A stretch of 64,000 nucleotides of DNA from Pseudomonas sp. UYIF39 (GTDB taxonomy: Bacteria; Pseudomonadota; Gammaproteobacteria; Pseudomonadales; Pseudomonadaceae). The DNA lies in assembly GCF_029963765.1 (NCBI RefSeq), contig NZ_JALBYU010000013.1, forward strand, positions 1 to 64,000, given 5' to 3'. How positions within the stretch are numbered: position 1 is the stretch's first letter; every line of letters begins with the position of its first letter. A program made the translations under genes and the position numbers. Under the pieces are notes generated by a model, which worked only from the letters and a program-made list of their open reading frames with translations, ran no database searches and was not told the DNA's origin. Shown here piece after piece: positions 7,697 to 15,573 of the stretch.

Positions 7697-8068
7697 TCAC
7701 TTCACTTTGAAGGTGACGTTACCCGTGATCGGGTGAGTGTCCGACGACACCGCGCGCCATTCGACTTTGTAGCTGCCGGTAGGCAGTGGCGAAAGCGGTG
7801 TGATGACCATGGTTTTCGGATCGCTACCACCAGAGACTTTGGCTTTCATGGGCATCGGGGAGTGCGCCATGCCGGGCATTTCCGTCATGACCAGTTTTGC
7901 CCCGGAAAACTGGGTCATCAGGTTTTCTGAGAAGTGCAGCTCGATTTTGCCGGGTGCTGCGCCATCCGCACCTTCCGCCGGAGTGGAGGAGAGCAACTTC
8001 GGGTGCGCTTGAGCGAGCGCGCTCATGAGCAGCCCAATGGCAACAGCGGTCGTTTTAATCATGCGCAT
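7697..8068 (-). CDS. copC: CopC, periplasmic copper-binding protein
   Basis: A 123-residue protein with a signal peptide ending in AQA. The mature chain starts HPKLLSSTPAEGADG, and this N-terminal His forms part of the Cu(II) site. The Met-rich loop MTEMPGMAHSPMPMKA supplies Cu(I) ligands, and SSDTHPITGNVTFKVK at the end is a family hallmark. It is a small beta-barrel copper carrier that hands metal to CopD. It lies between copB and copD. Confidence 0.92.
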   Translation of the reverse strand: MRMIKTTAVAIGLLMSALAQAHPKLLSSTPAEGADGAAPGKIELHFSENLMTQFSGAKLVMTEMPGMAHSPMPMKAKVSGGSDPKTMVITPLSPLPTGSYKVEWRAVSSDTHPITGNVTFKVK

Positions 8069-8123
8069 GCAAGGCCTCTTACCGCTTTAAGCGGTTGTTT
8101 TTTTGGTTGTTGAGTTATTGCGT

Positions 8124-9026
8124 TTAGAACCACAGGCGAACGCCGAGGACGAGGCGAGCTTCGCTGCGATCCTCACCTTCATCGTTCGCGTAGTCGGCGG
8201 TTTTGCCGTAGGTCCGGTTCCAGGTCACGCCGATGTAGGGCGCGACTTCCCGGCGGATTTCGTAGCGCAGCCGCAGGCCGGCTTCGGTATTGGACAACCC
8301 GGAGCCGATCCCCCGTTGTGGGTCGTTTTTGCCGTAGACATTGAGCTCGGCGGTCGGCTGCAGAATCAGTCGGTTGGTGAGCAGGATGTCGTAGTCGCCC
8401 TTAAGTCGTGCAGCGGTTTGGCCGCCTTCGCCGATGAAGGCGGTGGCTTCGGTTTCGAAGTTGTACAGCGCCATGCCTTGCACGCCAAACGCGGCCCAGG
8501 TTTGCGGGTCGCCAGGTTTGAAATCCTGACGAATGCCGGTCACCACGTCCCACGACGGGGAGATCGCGTGGCCCCATAGGGCCTGAATTTCGGCGTCTTT
8601 GGTTTTGCCGTTGGTGCGCTCACCTTCGGAACGCAGCCACAGGCGATCGATGTCGCCGCCAATCCAGCCGGAGAGATCCCAGGCCAGGGTGCTGCCGTTG
8701 TCAGCGTCCTGCCATTCGAGTTTGTCGGCGAGGAAGTAGTAGTTGAGCGTGGTGTCATGCACGCCGTGGCCGGTCGGGCTGGCGTACACAGCGGCGCGGT
8801 CGGCATCGGTCAGCGCCGGGATCGGCGTGCGGCTTTCGGTTGGCGCGGCGGGCTGCATCTGGCCCTCGTCCATGCTTTGCATTTGGCTATGGTCCATGCC
8901 CGGCATCTGGCTGTGATCCATGTTCTGCATGTCGTCGGTGGCGGCCATCGCCGAAGAGAGTGTCAGGCTCGCGGTCACGAGTGCCAATGAGATTGGAGTG
9001 AGTCTGGTCATGGGTAGGCGCCTCAT
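8124..9026 (-). CDS. copB: CopB, outer-membrane copper resistance protein
   Basis: A 300-residue secreted outer-membrane beta-barrel protein. After the signal peptide comes a Met/His/Asp-rich region with MDHSQMPGMDHSQMQSM (about 35-51), then the CopB barrel with HGVHDTTLNYYFLADKLEW and a C-terminal aromatic residue (VRLWF). CopB is thought to bind or export copper at the outer membrane. The start overlaps the copA stop by ATGA; a second start at 9011 (MTRLTP) is also possible. Confidence 0.92.
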   Translation of the reverse strand: MRRLPMTRLTPISLALVTASLTLSSAMAATDDMQNMDHSQMPGMDHSQMQSMDEGQMQPAAPTESRTPIPALTDADRAAVYASPTGHGVHDTTLNYYFLADKLEWQDADNGSTLAWDLSGWIGGDIDRLWLRSEGERTNGKTKDAEIQALWGHAISPSWDVVTGIRQDFKPGDPQTWAAFGVQGMALYNFETEATAFIGEGGQTAARLKGDYDILLTNRLILQPTAELNVYGKNDPQRGIGSGLSNTEAGLRLRYEIRREVAPYIGVTWNRTYGKTADYANDEGEDRSEARLVLGVRLWF

Positions 9027-10720
9027 TCTTCCACGCGAACTTCACGGAACATGCCCATTTCCATGTGGTACAGGAGATGGCAGTGATAGGCCCAACGGCC
9101 GAGCGCATCGGCGGTGACCCGATAGCTGCGTCGGGAGCCGGGCGGCATGTCGATGGTGTGTTTGCGCACCATGAACTCGCCGTTCTCGTCTTCGAGGTCG
9201 CTCCACATGCCGTGCAGATGGATGGGGTGAGTCATCATCGTGTCGTTGACCAGCACCACACGAACCCGCTCGCCATATTTGAGGCGCACAGGTTCGGCAT
9301 CGGAGAACTTCACGCCGTTGAACGACCAGGCGAATTTCTCCATGTGGCCGGTGAGGTGCAGTTCGATCGTACGGCTGGGCTCGCGACCGTCCGGGTCTTC
9401 GAAGGTGCTGCGCAGGTCGGAATAGGTCAGGACGCGGCGGCCGTTGTTGCGCAGGCCCAGGCCGGGATCGTCGAGTTTCGGGGTGGTGGTCATGGCTTGC
9501 ATGTCCACCAGCGGGTTGTCTTTTTCCGTCTCGGGATGGGACTGCATGCCGGGCATGGCCATGGCGCTGTGATCCATGCCCGCCATGCTGCCGTGATCCA
9601 TCCCGCCCATGCCCATGTCATCCATGGTCACCAGCGGTCGAGGGTCCAGCGGCGGTACTGGCGCAGACAAGCCGACCTTTGCTACGAGGGTGCCGCGCGC
9701 ATAGCCGGTTCTGTCCATCGATTGGGCGAAGAGGGTGTAAGCCACTTGCGTTGGCTCGACGATCACGTCGAACGTCTCCGCCACCGCGATGCGAAATTCA
9801 TCGACGCTCACCGGTTTGACATGCAGGCCATCCGCAGCGACCACCGTCATTTTCAACCCGGGAATGCGCACGTCGAAATACGTCATGGCGGAACCATTGA
9901 TGAAGCGCAGGCGCAATTTCTCGCCCGGACGGAACACGCCCGTCCAGTTCGAGTTCGGCGCCTGGCCGTTCATCAAGTAGGTGTAAGTCGCGCCGCTGAC
10001 ATCGGCCAGGTCCGTGGGATTCATCTTCATCTCGGCCCACATCTTTCGATCGACGACCGTGGAACCCCAACCTTTCTCGCTCACGTCGTGGATGAAATCA
10101 CCCACGGTGCGCTTGTTGTAGTTGTAGTAATCCGATTGCTTTTTCAGCGTCTTCATCAGGTCGACGGCGTTTTCGTCGGTCCAGTCGGTCAGCATCACCA
10201 CGTAGTCGCGGTCGTACTGGAAAGGCTCCGGTTCCTTCGCATCGATCACCAACGGCCCGTAAACGCCGGACTGTTCCTGTAAGCCTGAATGGCTGTGGTA
10301 CCAGTAAGTGCCGTTCTGCCGAACCTTGAATTGATAGACGTACATCCCACCCGGTTCGATGCCGTGAAAGCTCAGCCCCGGCACACCGTCCATATTGGCC
10401 GGCAGTAAAATACCGTGCCAGTGAATGGAGGTGTCAGCGTTGAGTTTGTTCTTCACCCGCAATGTAACCGTGTCGCCTTCTCGCCAACGCAGCAGGGGGC
10501 CGGGAATGCCGCCGTTGATGGTCATCGCGGTGCGCGGGTTGCCGGTGATGTTGACCGGGGTTTCGCCGATGAACAGGTCGAAGTCGGTGCCCGCCAGCAC
10601 CTGAGGCTCGCCAGGGCTGGTGACCGCCCAGACAGGCGTGCGCCATAACCCGAGGCCGCCGAGGAGCCCGCCCACGGCTAGCCCCTTCACGAAGGTGCGT
10701 CTTGATGTGTTGGAATGCAT
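9023..10720 (-). CDS. copA: CopA, periplasmic multicopper oxidase for copper resistance
   Basis: A 565-residue enzyme with a Tat signal (SRRTFVKGLAVGG). All multicopper oxidase motifs are present: HWHG (about 98), HSHSG (about 141), HPIHLHG, and HCHLLYHMEMGMF at the end with the type 1 and trinuclear ligands and an axial Met. A Met/His insert (MDHGSMAGMDHSAMAMPGM, about 375-393) is typical of PcoA/CopA. It oxidises Cu(I) to Cu(II) in the periplasm. It is the first gene of copABCD, with a CopR-like box about 80 bp upstream. Confidence 0.95.
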   Translation of the reverse strand: MHSNTSRRTFVKGLAVGGLLGGLGLWRTPVWAVTSPGEPQVLAGTDFDLFIGETPVNITGNPRTAMTINGGIPGPLLRWREGDTVTLRVKNKLNADTSIHWHGILLPANMDGVPGLSFHGIEPGGMYVYQFKVRQNGTYWYHSHSGLQEQSGVYGPLVIDAKEPEPFQYDRDYVVMLTDWTDENAVDLMKTLKKQSDYYNYNKRTVGDFIHDVSEKGWGSTVVDRKMWAEMKMNPTDLADVSGATYTYLMNGQAPNSNWTGVFRPGEKLRLRFINGSAMTYFDVRIPGLKMTVVAADGLHVKPVSVDEFRIAVAETFDVIVEPTQVAYTLFAQSMDRTGYARGTLVAKVGLSAPVPPLDPRPLVTMDDMGMGGMDHGSMAGMDHSAMAMPGMQSHPETEKDNPLVDMQAMTTTPKLDDPGLGLRNNGRRVLTYSDLRSTFEDPDGREPSRTIELHLTGHMEKFAWSFNGVKFSDAEPVRLKYGERVRVVLVNDTMMTHPIHLHGMWSDLEDENGEFMVRKHTIDMPPGSRRSYRVTADALGRWAYHCHLLYHMEMGMFREVRVEE

Positions 10721-10799
10721 TCCGTTTTCCCGGTCCGTCAGCGTGGAGAGGTTGATGACTACGCTACCGGGCGATGCCTTTCAGCAGGCTGAGGCGAAG

Positions 10800-10815
10800 A
10801 TTACAATTTTGACAG
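10800..10815 (-). promoter_or_regulatory. Candidate CopR box upstream of copA
   Basis: On the minus strand the sequence reads CTGTCA-AAATT-GTAAT. This fits the CTGACA-N5-GTAAT motif reported for the Pseudomonas copper two-component regulator CopR with one mismatch. It lies 80-95 bp before the copA start codon, the expected place for an activator site. No copRS genes are in the window. Confidence 0.55.
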
Positions 10816-10828
10816 GTTCAAGCCGTAT

Positions 10829-11533
10829 CTATTGGCGTGAATTGGGCGTTGACGCTGCGGCGACTGTGCCACCACCGCAATTGATATACGAAGATGACTT
10901 CAACCAGCGTTGATCCGGATAGTAAGAAAACAACAACTGCCCATCTTTCATCGAATCAATCAACTTATGCGCAATCGCCGGCCGTACAGCTGGACACCCC
11001 AGGCTTCTACCGATCCGGCCATTGGCTCGGGCAAGAACCGGACTGACATAGGGCGCCCCGTGAATAACGATCGCCCGCTCAAATGCGTTGTCATTGAAAC
11101 CTGGCTCCAGTCCCTCCATGCGCAAGGAATAACCGTTCTGCCCGACATAACTCGATTGGGTGCGGTACAAACCAAGGCTGGTGGCAAAGCTCTCATTCTG
11201 GTTGGAGAACTTGACCGCCATGTTCTCGCCGCTGTTGCGACCATGGGCAACCAGTTCATGGAACAGTAATTTACGTTTCTTCAGATCGAACACCCACAAC
11301 CGTTGTTCGGTCGAAGGCAGTGAGTAATCGATGATGGCCAGTCTTTGGACAGGTGCTTTACCTTGGGCCAAGCTGCATTGGGTAGCGCGTACGGCCAGCC
11401 CGATGACTTTGGCGTTGGCGCTTGGTGCTGCTTTGAGCAGCGCGGCTTCAAGCGAATCGGCGTAGGCTGCCGGTACCGAAACTAACGTCAGCAGCAGGGC
11501 CGTGAATAGGAAATCAAAGCGGTCTAGCGCCAT
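10829..11533 (-). CDS. Murein L,D-transpeptidase catalytic-domain protein (YkuD_2 type)
   Basis: A 234-residue secreted protein with signal peptide MALDRFDFLFTALLLTL...AYA. The active-site region VIHGAPYVSP followed by NGRIGRSLGCPAVRP (about 165-200) gives the His and the nucleophilic Cys of this L,D-transpeptidase family, which acts on tetrapeptide stems of peptidoglycan. It is transcribed divergently from the larger L,D-transpeptidase at 11615 across an 81-bp gap, so they may share control. The C-terminal tail of about 35 residues after the catalytic segment is low in conserved features. Confidence 0.8.
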   Translation of the reverse strand: MALDRFDFLFTALLLTLVSVPAAYADSLEAALLKAAPSANAKVIGLAVRATQCSLAQGKAPVQRLAIIDYSLPSTEQRLWVFDLKKRKLLFHELVAHGRNSGENMAVKFSNQNESFATSLGLYRTQSSYVGQNGYSLRMEGLEPGFNDNAFERAIVIHGAPYVSPVLARANGRIGRSLGCPAVRPAIAHKLIDSMKDGQLLFSYYPDQRWLKSSSYINCGGGTVAAASTPNSRQ

Positions 11534-11614
11534 ATGTAAGTCTCACATTAATGTTTCGAGTCTAGCAGTGTGCAGGATGCTAGCCGTTGAATACGGGGCG
11601 ATTAAGGATTATCC

Positions 11615-13372
11615 ATGGGGCAGTTAACAAGATTATTCGTCATAAGCCGCATCTTTTTTATGGGCTTTCTGATCAGCGGCGCAGCGATTGCAGAAACTTC
11701 GCCGATTGAGGCGGTATCTGCAGTTATTAGCAGGACTGGCGCTGCACCTGACGATTTCGTCGCTCAAACGATTCAGGTGGCACTGGAGCCATTGAGTTCA
11801 GCTTTTCCACCCTTGCTCACTTCCCGTGGCTATCAACGGGTGGATCCGAGTCGCGTGGTCATGGATTTTTACATGCATCGTGGTTATCGCTCGGCCTGGG
11901 CGAACGACAGCGATGTCATCCAGTTATTGAAAAGCCTGAGCGAGACCCAGGCCGATGGTTTGGACCCTGCGGACTTTCATATTGATGAGTTGGCGAACGC
12001 CAGAGCGTCGATGCAGGCAGCAGAGCCGACGGTGGCGCAACGGGCGGCGTTTGATATCGCGGCGACCCGGACCTTTATCACGGCGCTGCTGCAATTACGG
12101 CGCGGCAAGGTTGACCCTTCGCGTCTGGACATCCATTGGAATTTCGACCCTGTGGGCGCCGATCCTCGTGGAGACATGAATAACTTGTTCGCCGCGCTCG
12201 ATGCTCATGACGTGGCGCGCGCTTTCGCCGAAGCACCGCCACAAGAGGCGGTTTACCGCAGCCTGCGCGTAGGTCTGGCGCAACTGCGTAAGGTTCGGGA
12301 CGCTGGCGGCTGGCCGAAGATTGCCGAAGGGCAATCGCTCAAGCCAGGCATGGATGACGCCTTTGTCGCGCAGTTGCGAGCACGGCTAGTGGTGGGGGGG
12401 TATCTTGCCCCATCAAATAAGCAACGCACTGATTACGACGACAGCGTCGCCGCGGCGGTGAAAAAGTATCAAGCCGAGCAATACCTGGGGGCGGATGGCG
12501 TGGCGGGGGCCGCGACACTGGCTGCGTTGAATGTGCCCGTAGAGGCGCGGATAGACCAGGTTCGGGTGAACATGGAGCGCGCGCGTTGGTTGCTGTACAA
12601 ACTTCAGGGCACTTTTGTCATCGTTGATATTGCGGGTTACAAGGTGGCGCTTTATCGCGACGGTAAGGCGATATGGCGTTCCCGGGTTCAAGTCGGCAAG
12701 CCGTTTCGCAGTACGCCTGTGTTTCAAGCCGAGATCACTTATGTAACCTTCAACCCCACCTGGACCGTGCCACCGACGATCCTCGTCAAAGACATGCTAC
12801 CCAAGATTCAAAGAGATCCCGGCTACCTAGCCGCTAACCGTATAAGAGCCCTTGATCGAGAGGGGAATGTGCTCGATCCGTCGACCGTCGACTGGGGTAA
12901 CGCGCGCGGCATCACGCTGCGACAGGATGCCGGGCCGGATAATTCGCTGGGGCAGGTGGTCATTAGGTTTCCCAATGACTATTCGATTTACCTCCACGAC
13001 ACGCCGCATCGCGAGTTGTTTGCGCAATCGCGCCGTGCCACCAGTTCAGGCTGCATACGGGTGGAGAACCCGTTGCAGTTGGTAGAGCTGCTGTTCAACG
13101 ACCCGGTGCGTTGGAACAGCGCCGGGATACAGGCTCAACTGGCGAACGGCAAGACCGAAAACATCAGGCTTCCCGTCAAGGTGCCGGTGCTGTTGGCTTA
13201 CTGGACGGTGGACCTGAGTAACGATGGTCGAGTGATATTCAAACCCGATGTCTACGGGTACGACTCCTCGGTACTACGGGGGTTGAACCTGCCTTCGGAG
13301 CTACCCATTCTGGATGTGCGACGAGCAGGAACTTCTTCTGTCGCGACGGGGCAAAACCGGCAATGGCCGTAA
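11615..13372 (+). CDS. Murein L,D-transpeptidase, YcbB/LdtD type
   Basis: A 585-residue periplasmic enzyme. It has an N-terminal signal, a scaffold domain (about 60-250, VVMDFYMHRGYRSAWAND), a peptidoglycan-binding domain (YDDSVAAAVKKYQAEQYLG, about 270-300) and a YkuD catalytic domain (about 335-500). The active site is YLHDTPHRELFAQSRRATS followed by SGCIRVENP, with Cys as nucleophile. Such enzymes form 3-3 cross-links in peptidoglycan. Length and order match E. coli LdtD (615). AAGGA lies upstream of the start. It is divergent from a second L,D-transpeptidase. Confidence 0.9.
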   Translation: MGQLTRLFVISRIFFMGFLISGAAIAETSPIEAVSAVISRTGAAPDDFVAQTIQVALEPLSSAFPPLLTSRGYQRVDPSRVVMDFYMHRGYRSAWANDSDVIQLLKSLSETQADGLDPADFHIDELANARASMQAAEPTVAQRAAFDIAATRTFITALLQLRRGKVDPSRLDIHWNFDPVGADPRGDMNNLFAALDAHDVARAFAEAPPQEAVYRSLRVGLAQLRKVRDAGGWPKIAEGQSLKPGMDDAFVAQLRARLVVGGYLAPSNKQRTDYDDSVAAAVKKYQAEQYLGADGVAGAATLAALNVPVEARIDQVRVNMERARWLLYKLQGTFVIVDIAGYKVALYRDGKAIWRSRVQVGKPFRSTPVFQAEITYVTFNPTWTVPPTILVKDMLPKIQRDPGYLAANRIRALDREGNVLDPSTVDWGNARGITLRQDAGPDNSLGQVVIRFPNDYSIYLHDTPHRELFAQSRRATSSGCIRVENPLQLVELLFNDPVRWNSAGIQAQLANGKTENIRLPVKVPVLLAYWTVDLSNDGRVIFKPDVYGYDSSVLRGLNLPSELPILDVRRAGTSSVATGQNRQWP

Positions 13373-13571
13373 AGGAAGCGGTACTTGCTATCCATAAGTA
13401 ACGGGCAGGTCATCGATGCACCAATGATGCAAGTGTTCTGCGTCTACCTTTGCGCTCCGTCGCAGATTCAGGGGTTGGCTAAGCCAAAAGGTTGGCTCAC
13501 CCGTTGAAAACTATCACAATGCAAAACTAGTCACTGATCATCGATGTGAATGGATAGGAGATTGAAGATGG

Positions 13572-14360
13572 ATGTTGCGCAAAAAAAAATCGTCACTCAT
13601 CACGGGTATGCTTGATGTGCATGACCTTGATGAGTGCCGCAACATCAAAAAAGGTGCCGTGTTTATCGTCGCCTCGGGGGCGTCCGCTAAAGATTTTCCA
13701 CTGGAAAAGTTTGCAGACGTTCCGATGATCACGATGAACGGTGCCATTTCCATGTTCTCCGGGACGGGTATCAAGCCGTTCTTTTATGCCTGTACGGATC
13801 AAGGCTTTTCCCGACAGCAACCCGAATTGTTTTCAGAGGCCATGCGCATCAGTCAGCGGGTTGCATTGTGGGAGGAGCACATCTGGCATACGACGGTAGC
13901 GCCTGAGGGCGAACTGTATTTACTCGGCCGAGCACCCAAACTCTCCTGGACGGACCTGGTTTTCAGGGCTGATAAAGAGCTCGTCAGAAGTCGCAAGCTC
14001 GGAAATGGCCGCAATAGAACCCTCGGTTTCAGCAAGAACCTTAAACGCGGCTTTTTTGATGCTCGTACGGTGGCCTATCTGGCTGTGCAGATTGCCTATC
14101 ACGTGGGCTTTACCAAGGTGTTTCTGGTAGGCGTCGACTTGAATCAGTCGGTGAGCCGTTTTTACGAAGGGACCGACACATTAGCGTCGCCATGCCTGCT
14201 CGATCAGCATTTTTATACGAGAATCCTGCCGTCGTTCGAGATATTGTCGAGGTACGTCGTGGATGATGATTTTCAGGTCTACAACCTGTCCAGTGATTCA
14301 AGGATTCCAGGTGAACTTATTCCCCGAGTGACGCTGGATGAGATCGACAAGATGATCTAA
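13572..14360 (+). CDS. Putative LPS core biosynthesis protein (MAF/DUF115-like or GT-fold)
   Basis: A 262-residue cytoplasmic protein. The segment AVFIVASGASAKDFPLEKF (about 30-48) is the nucleotide-binding loop seen in MptE/DUF115-like and sialyltransferase-fold proteins. GFTKVFLVGVDLNQSVSRFY (about 178-197) is the second conserved part. Pseudomonas homologues are often annotated as LPS core proteins, which is the basis of the call. The start has two ATGs: the one at 13568 is better spaced from AGGAG but its frame ends after 15 codons, and the one at 13572 gives the protein. A run of nine A bases follows at once. Confidence 0.55.
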   Translation: MLRKKKSSLITGMLDVHDLDECRNIKKGAVFIVASGASAKDFPLEKFADVPMITMNGAISMFSGTGIKPFFYACTDQGFSRQQPELFSEAMRISQRVALWEEHIWHTTVAPEGELYLLGRAPKLSWTDLVFRADKELVRSRKLGNGRNRTLGFSKNLKRGFFDARTVAYLAVQIAYHVGFTKVFLVGVDLNQSVSRFYEGTDTLASPCLLDQHFYTRILPSFEILSRYVVDDDFQVYNLSSDSRIPGELIPRVTLDEIDKMI

Positions 14361-14380
14361 AGATTGTTCGTGCTTTACAG

Positions 14381-14411
14381 AAATGGGCGCCTTCGGGACG
14401 CCCATTTTTTT
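14381..14411 (+). terminator. Rho-independent terminator
   Basis: Arms ATGGGCG (14383-14389) and CGCCCAT (14399-14405) are followed by seven T bases. It ends the gene at 13572. Confidence 0.85.
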
Positions 14412-14526
14412 GTTCGCAATTTATCGACCGTCAACCGCTCGGCACCTGCGTCGGATCGGCAAATAAGTGTCGCCTAAGCTTTGATTTATCCGGACATTCT
14501 TCCGGTACTTACAAGGAAGGTGTGGC

Positions 14527-14922
14527 ATGACTTTATTAAAGTTCGGCGCGTCGATCCTGATGGTCTGTCTGGCAGGCTGCGCAACCAGCAATAGCTATGA
14601 ACCTCCACCGGTTCCGGCCTCAGCGATGACGCTAGACGATGGGCAAATTCATAGCACGCTAGTGGGTAAGAAGTTTTATGGAACCACCCGGCAGGGCAGT
14701 CACCCCTACTCGATCAGTTTTTTACCCAATGATATTGATGTGTTCGAGATGGCGCCCAACGCGCCGGAAAAAGAACGATGGACTCTGAAAGACGGTGTTG
14801 TTTGCGTCATACCTAATGGATACCCAACCGAATGCAGCCAAGTGAAGGTTGCCAATAATGAGTACTGGTTCGTTGACCCAAAGAATGGGAGAGTCAACGC
14901 ACACCTGAAGCTAGCGCCTTGA
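14527..14922 (+). CDS. Putative lipoprotein of unknown function
   Basis: A 131-residue protein with a lipoprotein signal: MTLLKFGASILMVCLAGC, lipobox LAGC with Cys at residue 18. The mature part has GKKFYGTTRQGSHPYSISFL and ends with PKNGRVNAHLKL. It may be a small beta-rich domain; four Cys in all are present. AAGGAAGG precedes the start and a terminator follows the stop, so it is a single-gene unit. Confidence 0.7.
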   Translation: MTLLKFGASILMVCLAGCATSNSYEPPPVPASAMTLDDGQIHSTLVGKKFYGTTRQGSHPYSISFLPNDIDVFEMAPNAPEKERWTLKDGVVCVIPNGYPTECSQVKVANNEYWFVDPKNGRVNAHLKLAP

Positions 14923-14939
14923 TGGTGATTCTCGTGAAG

Positions 14940-14969
14940 GAATGGGCGTTCGTGGTATGCCCATTCTTT
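14940..14969 (+). terminator. Rho-independent terminator
   Basis: Arms GAATGGGC (14940-14947) and GCCCATTC (14959-14966) with a short T run follow the lipoprotein gene. It may also serve the LysR relic on the other strand. Confidence 0.8.
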
Positions 14970-14973
14970 GTGA

Positions 14974-15109
14974 TCATGCCTGGCACAGCTCGTTGCGCAA
15001 AAACTCCACCAACGCCCGTTGTAATCCGGTCAGCGCGCCCTCCCGGCTGATCAGCGCCAACTCCGTCGGCGGCAATTCGGGCAGGTCGTGCCCTTGTTCA
15101 CATCCCTTG
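14974..15109 (-). pseudogene. C-terminal remnant of a LysR-family regulator
   Basis: On the minus strand an open frame reads HDLPELPPTELALISREGA, then TGLQRALVEFLRNELCQA and stop at 14974. This is the usual tail of a LysR-type regulator effector domain. The frame upstream loses similarity at about 15100, where an aldolase relic begins in the other direction. Only about 40 residues of a protein of roughly 300 remain, so the gene is dead. Confidence 0.7.
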
Positions 15110-15130
15110 GCTGGTAAACACGGAGTCGCC

Positions 15131-15508
15131 ATGGCACACACCCTTGCAGGCAGTTCCCGTCCCTCGCGTTACGCCGATCTGAGTCTCGAATCGGAGGCCG
15201 CCATCACCGCTCGCACGGAATTGGCGGCGTGCCTTCAATTGGCGGCGCTGCACGGTTTGGAGGAGGGCATCTGTAACCATTTTTCCGCCATGGTGCCGGG
15301 GCGGGACGATCTGTATTACCTGGAACGTGCCGCCCAAGTGCAGTTGATGGCGATGGCGACCCCGCGCGAACTCAAGCCAGTGCCCCATGAGATTGTCCTG
15401 CGGGCCAATGAACAAACGCGCCAGGGGGATGCCGAAAGTGCTCGGGCGCATTCGCACAGTGCAATGCGGCGGCTAGCCAAAGGGCATTTGCCCCATACCC
15501 CTCCGTAG
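15131..15508 (+). pseudogene. Class II aldolase/adducin family protein with internal deletion
   Basis: The first 50 residues, up to EEGICNHFSAMVPGRDD, are the N terminus of a class II aldolase-like protein. The next residues, LERAAQVQLMAMATPREL, match the part normally found near the C terminus. The centre with the metal-binding His residues is missing, so about half of the usual 250 residues has been deleted in frame. The tail SAMRRLAKGHLPHTPP is also altered. The product cannot be an active aldolase. Confidence 0.75.
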
Positions 15509-15573
15509 ACTAAGCTCACAAAAAATAAGGGTTTTGGGGTGTTGCCCATGCCTTACCCTTACAGGACGAGCTT

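Noticed and set aside
9065..10282. Long His-rich frame antisense to copA
   Set aside because: Antisense shadow of a high-GC gene; the copA motifs on the other strand are complete.
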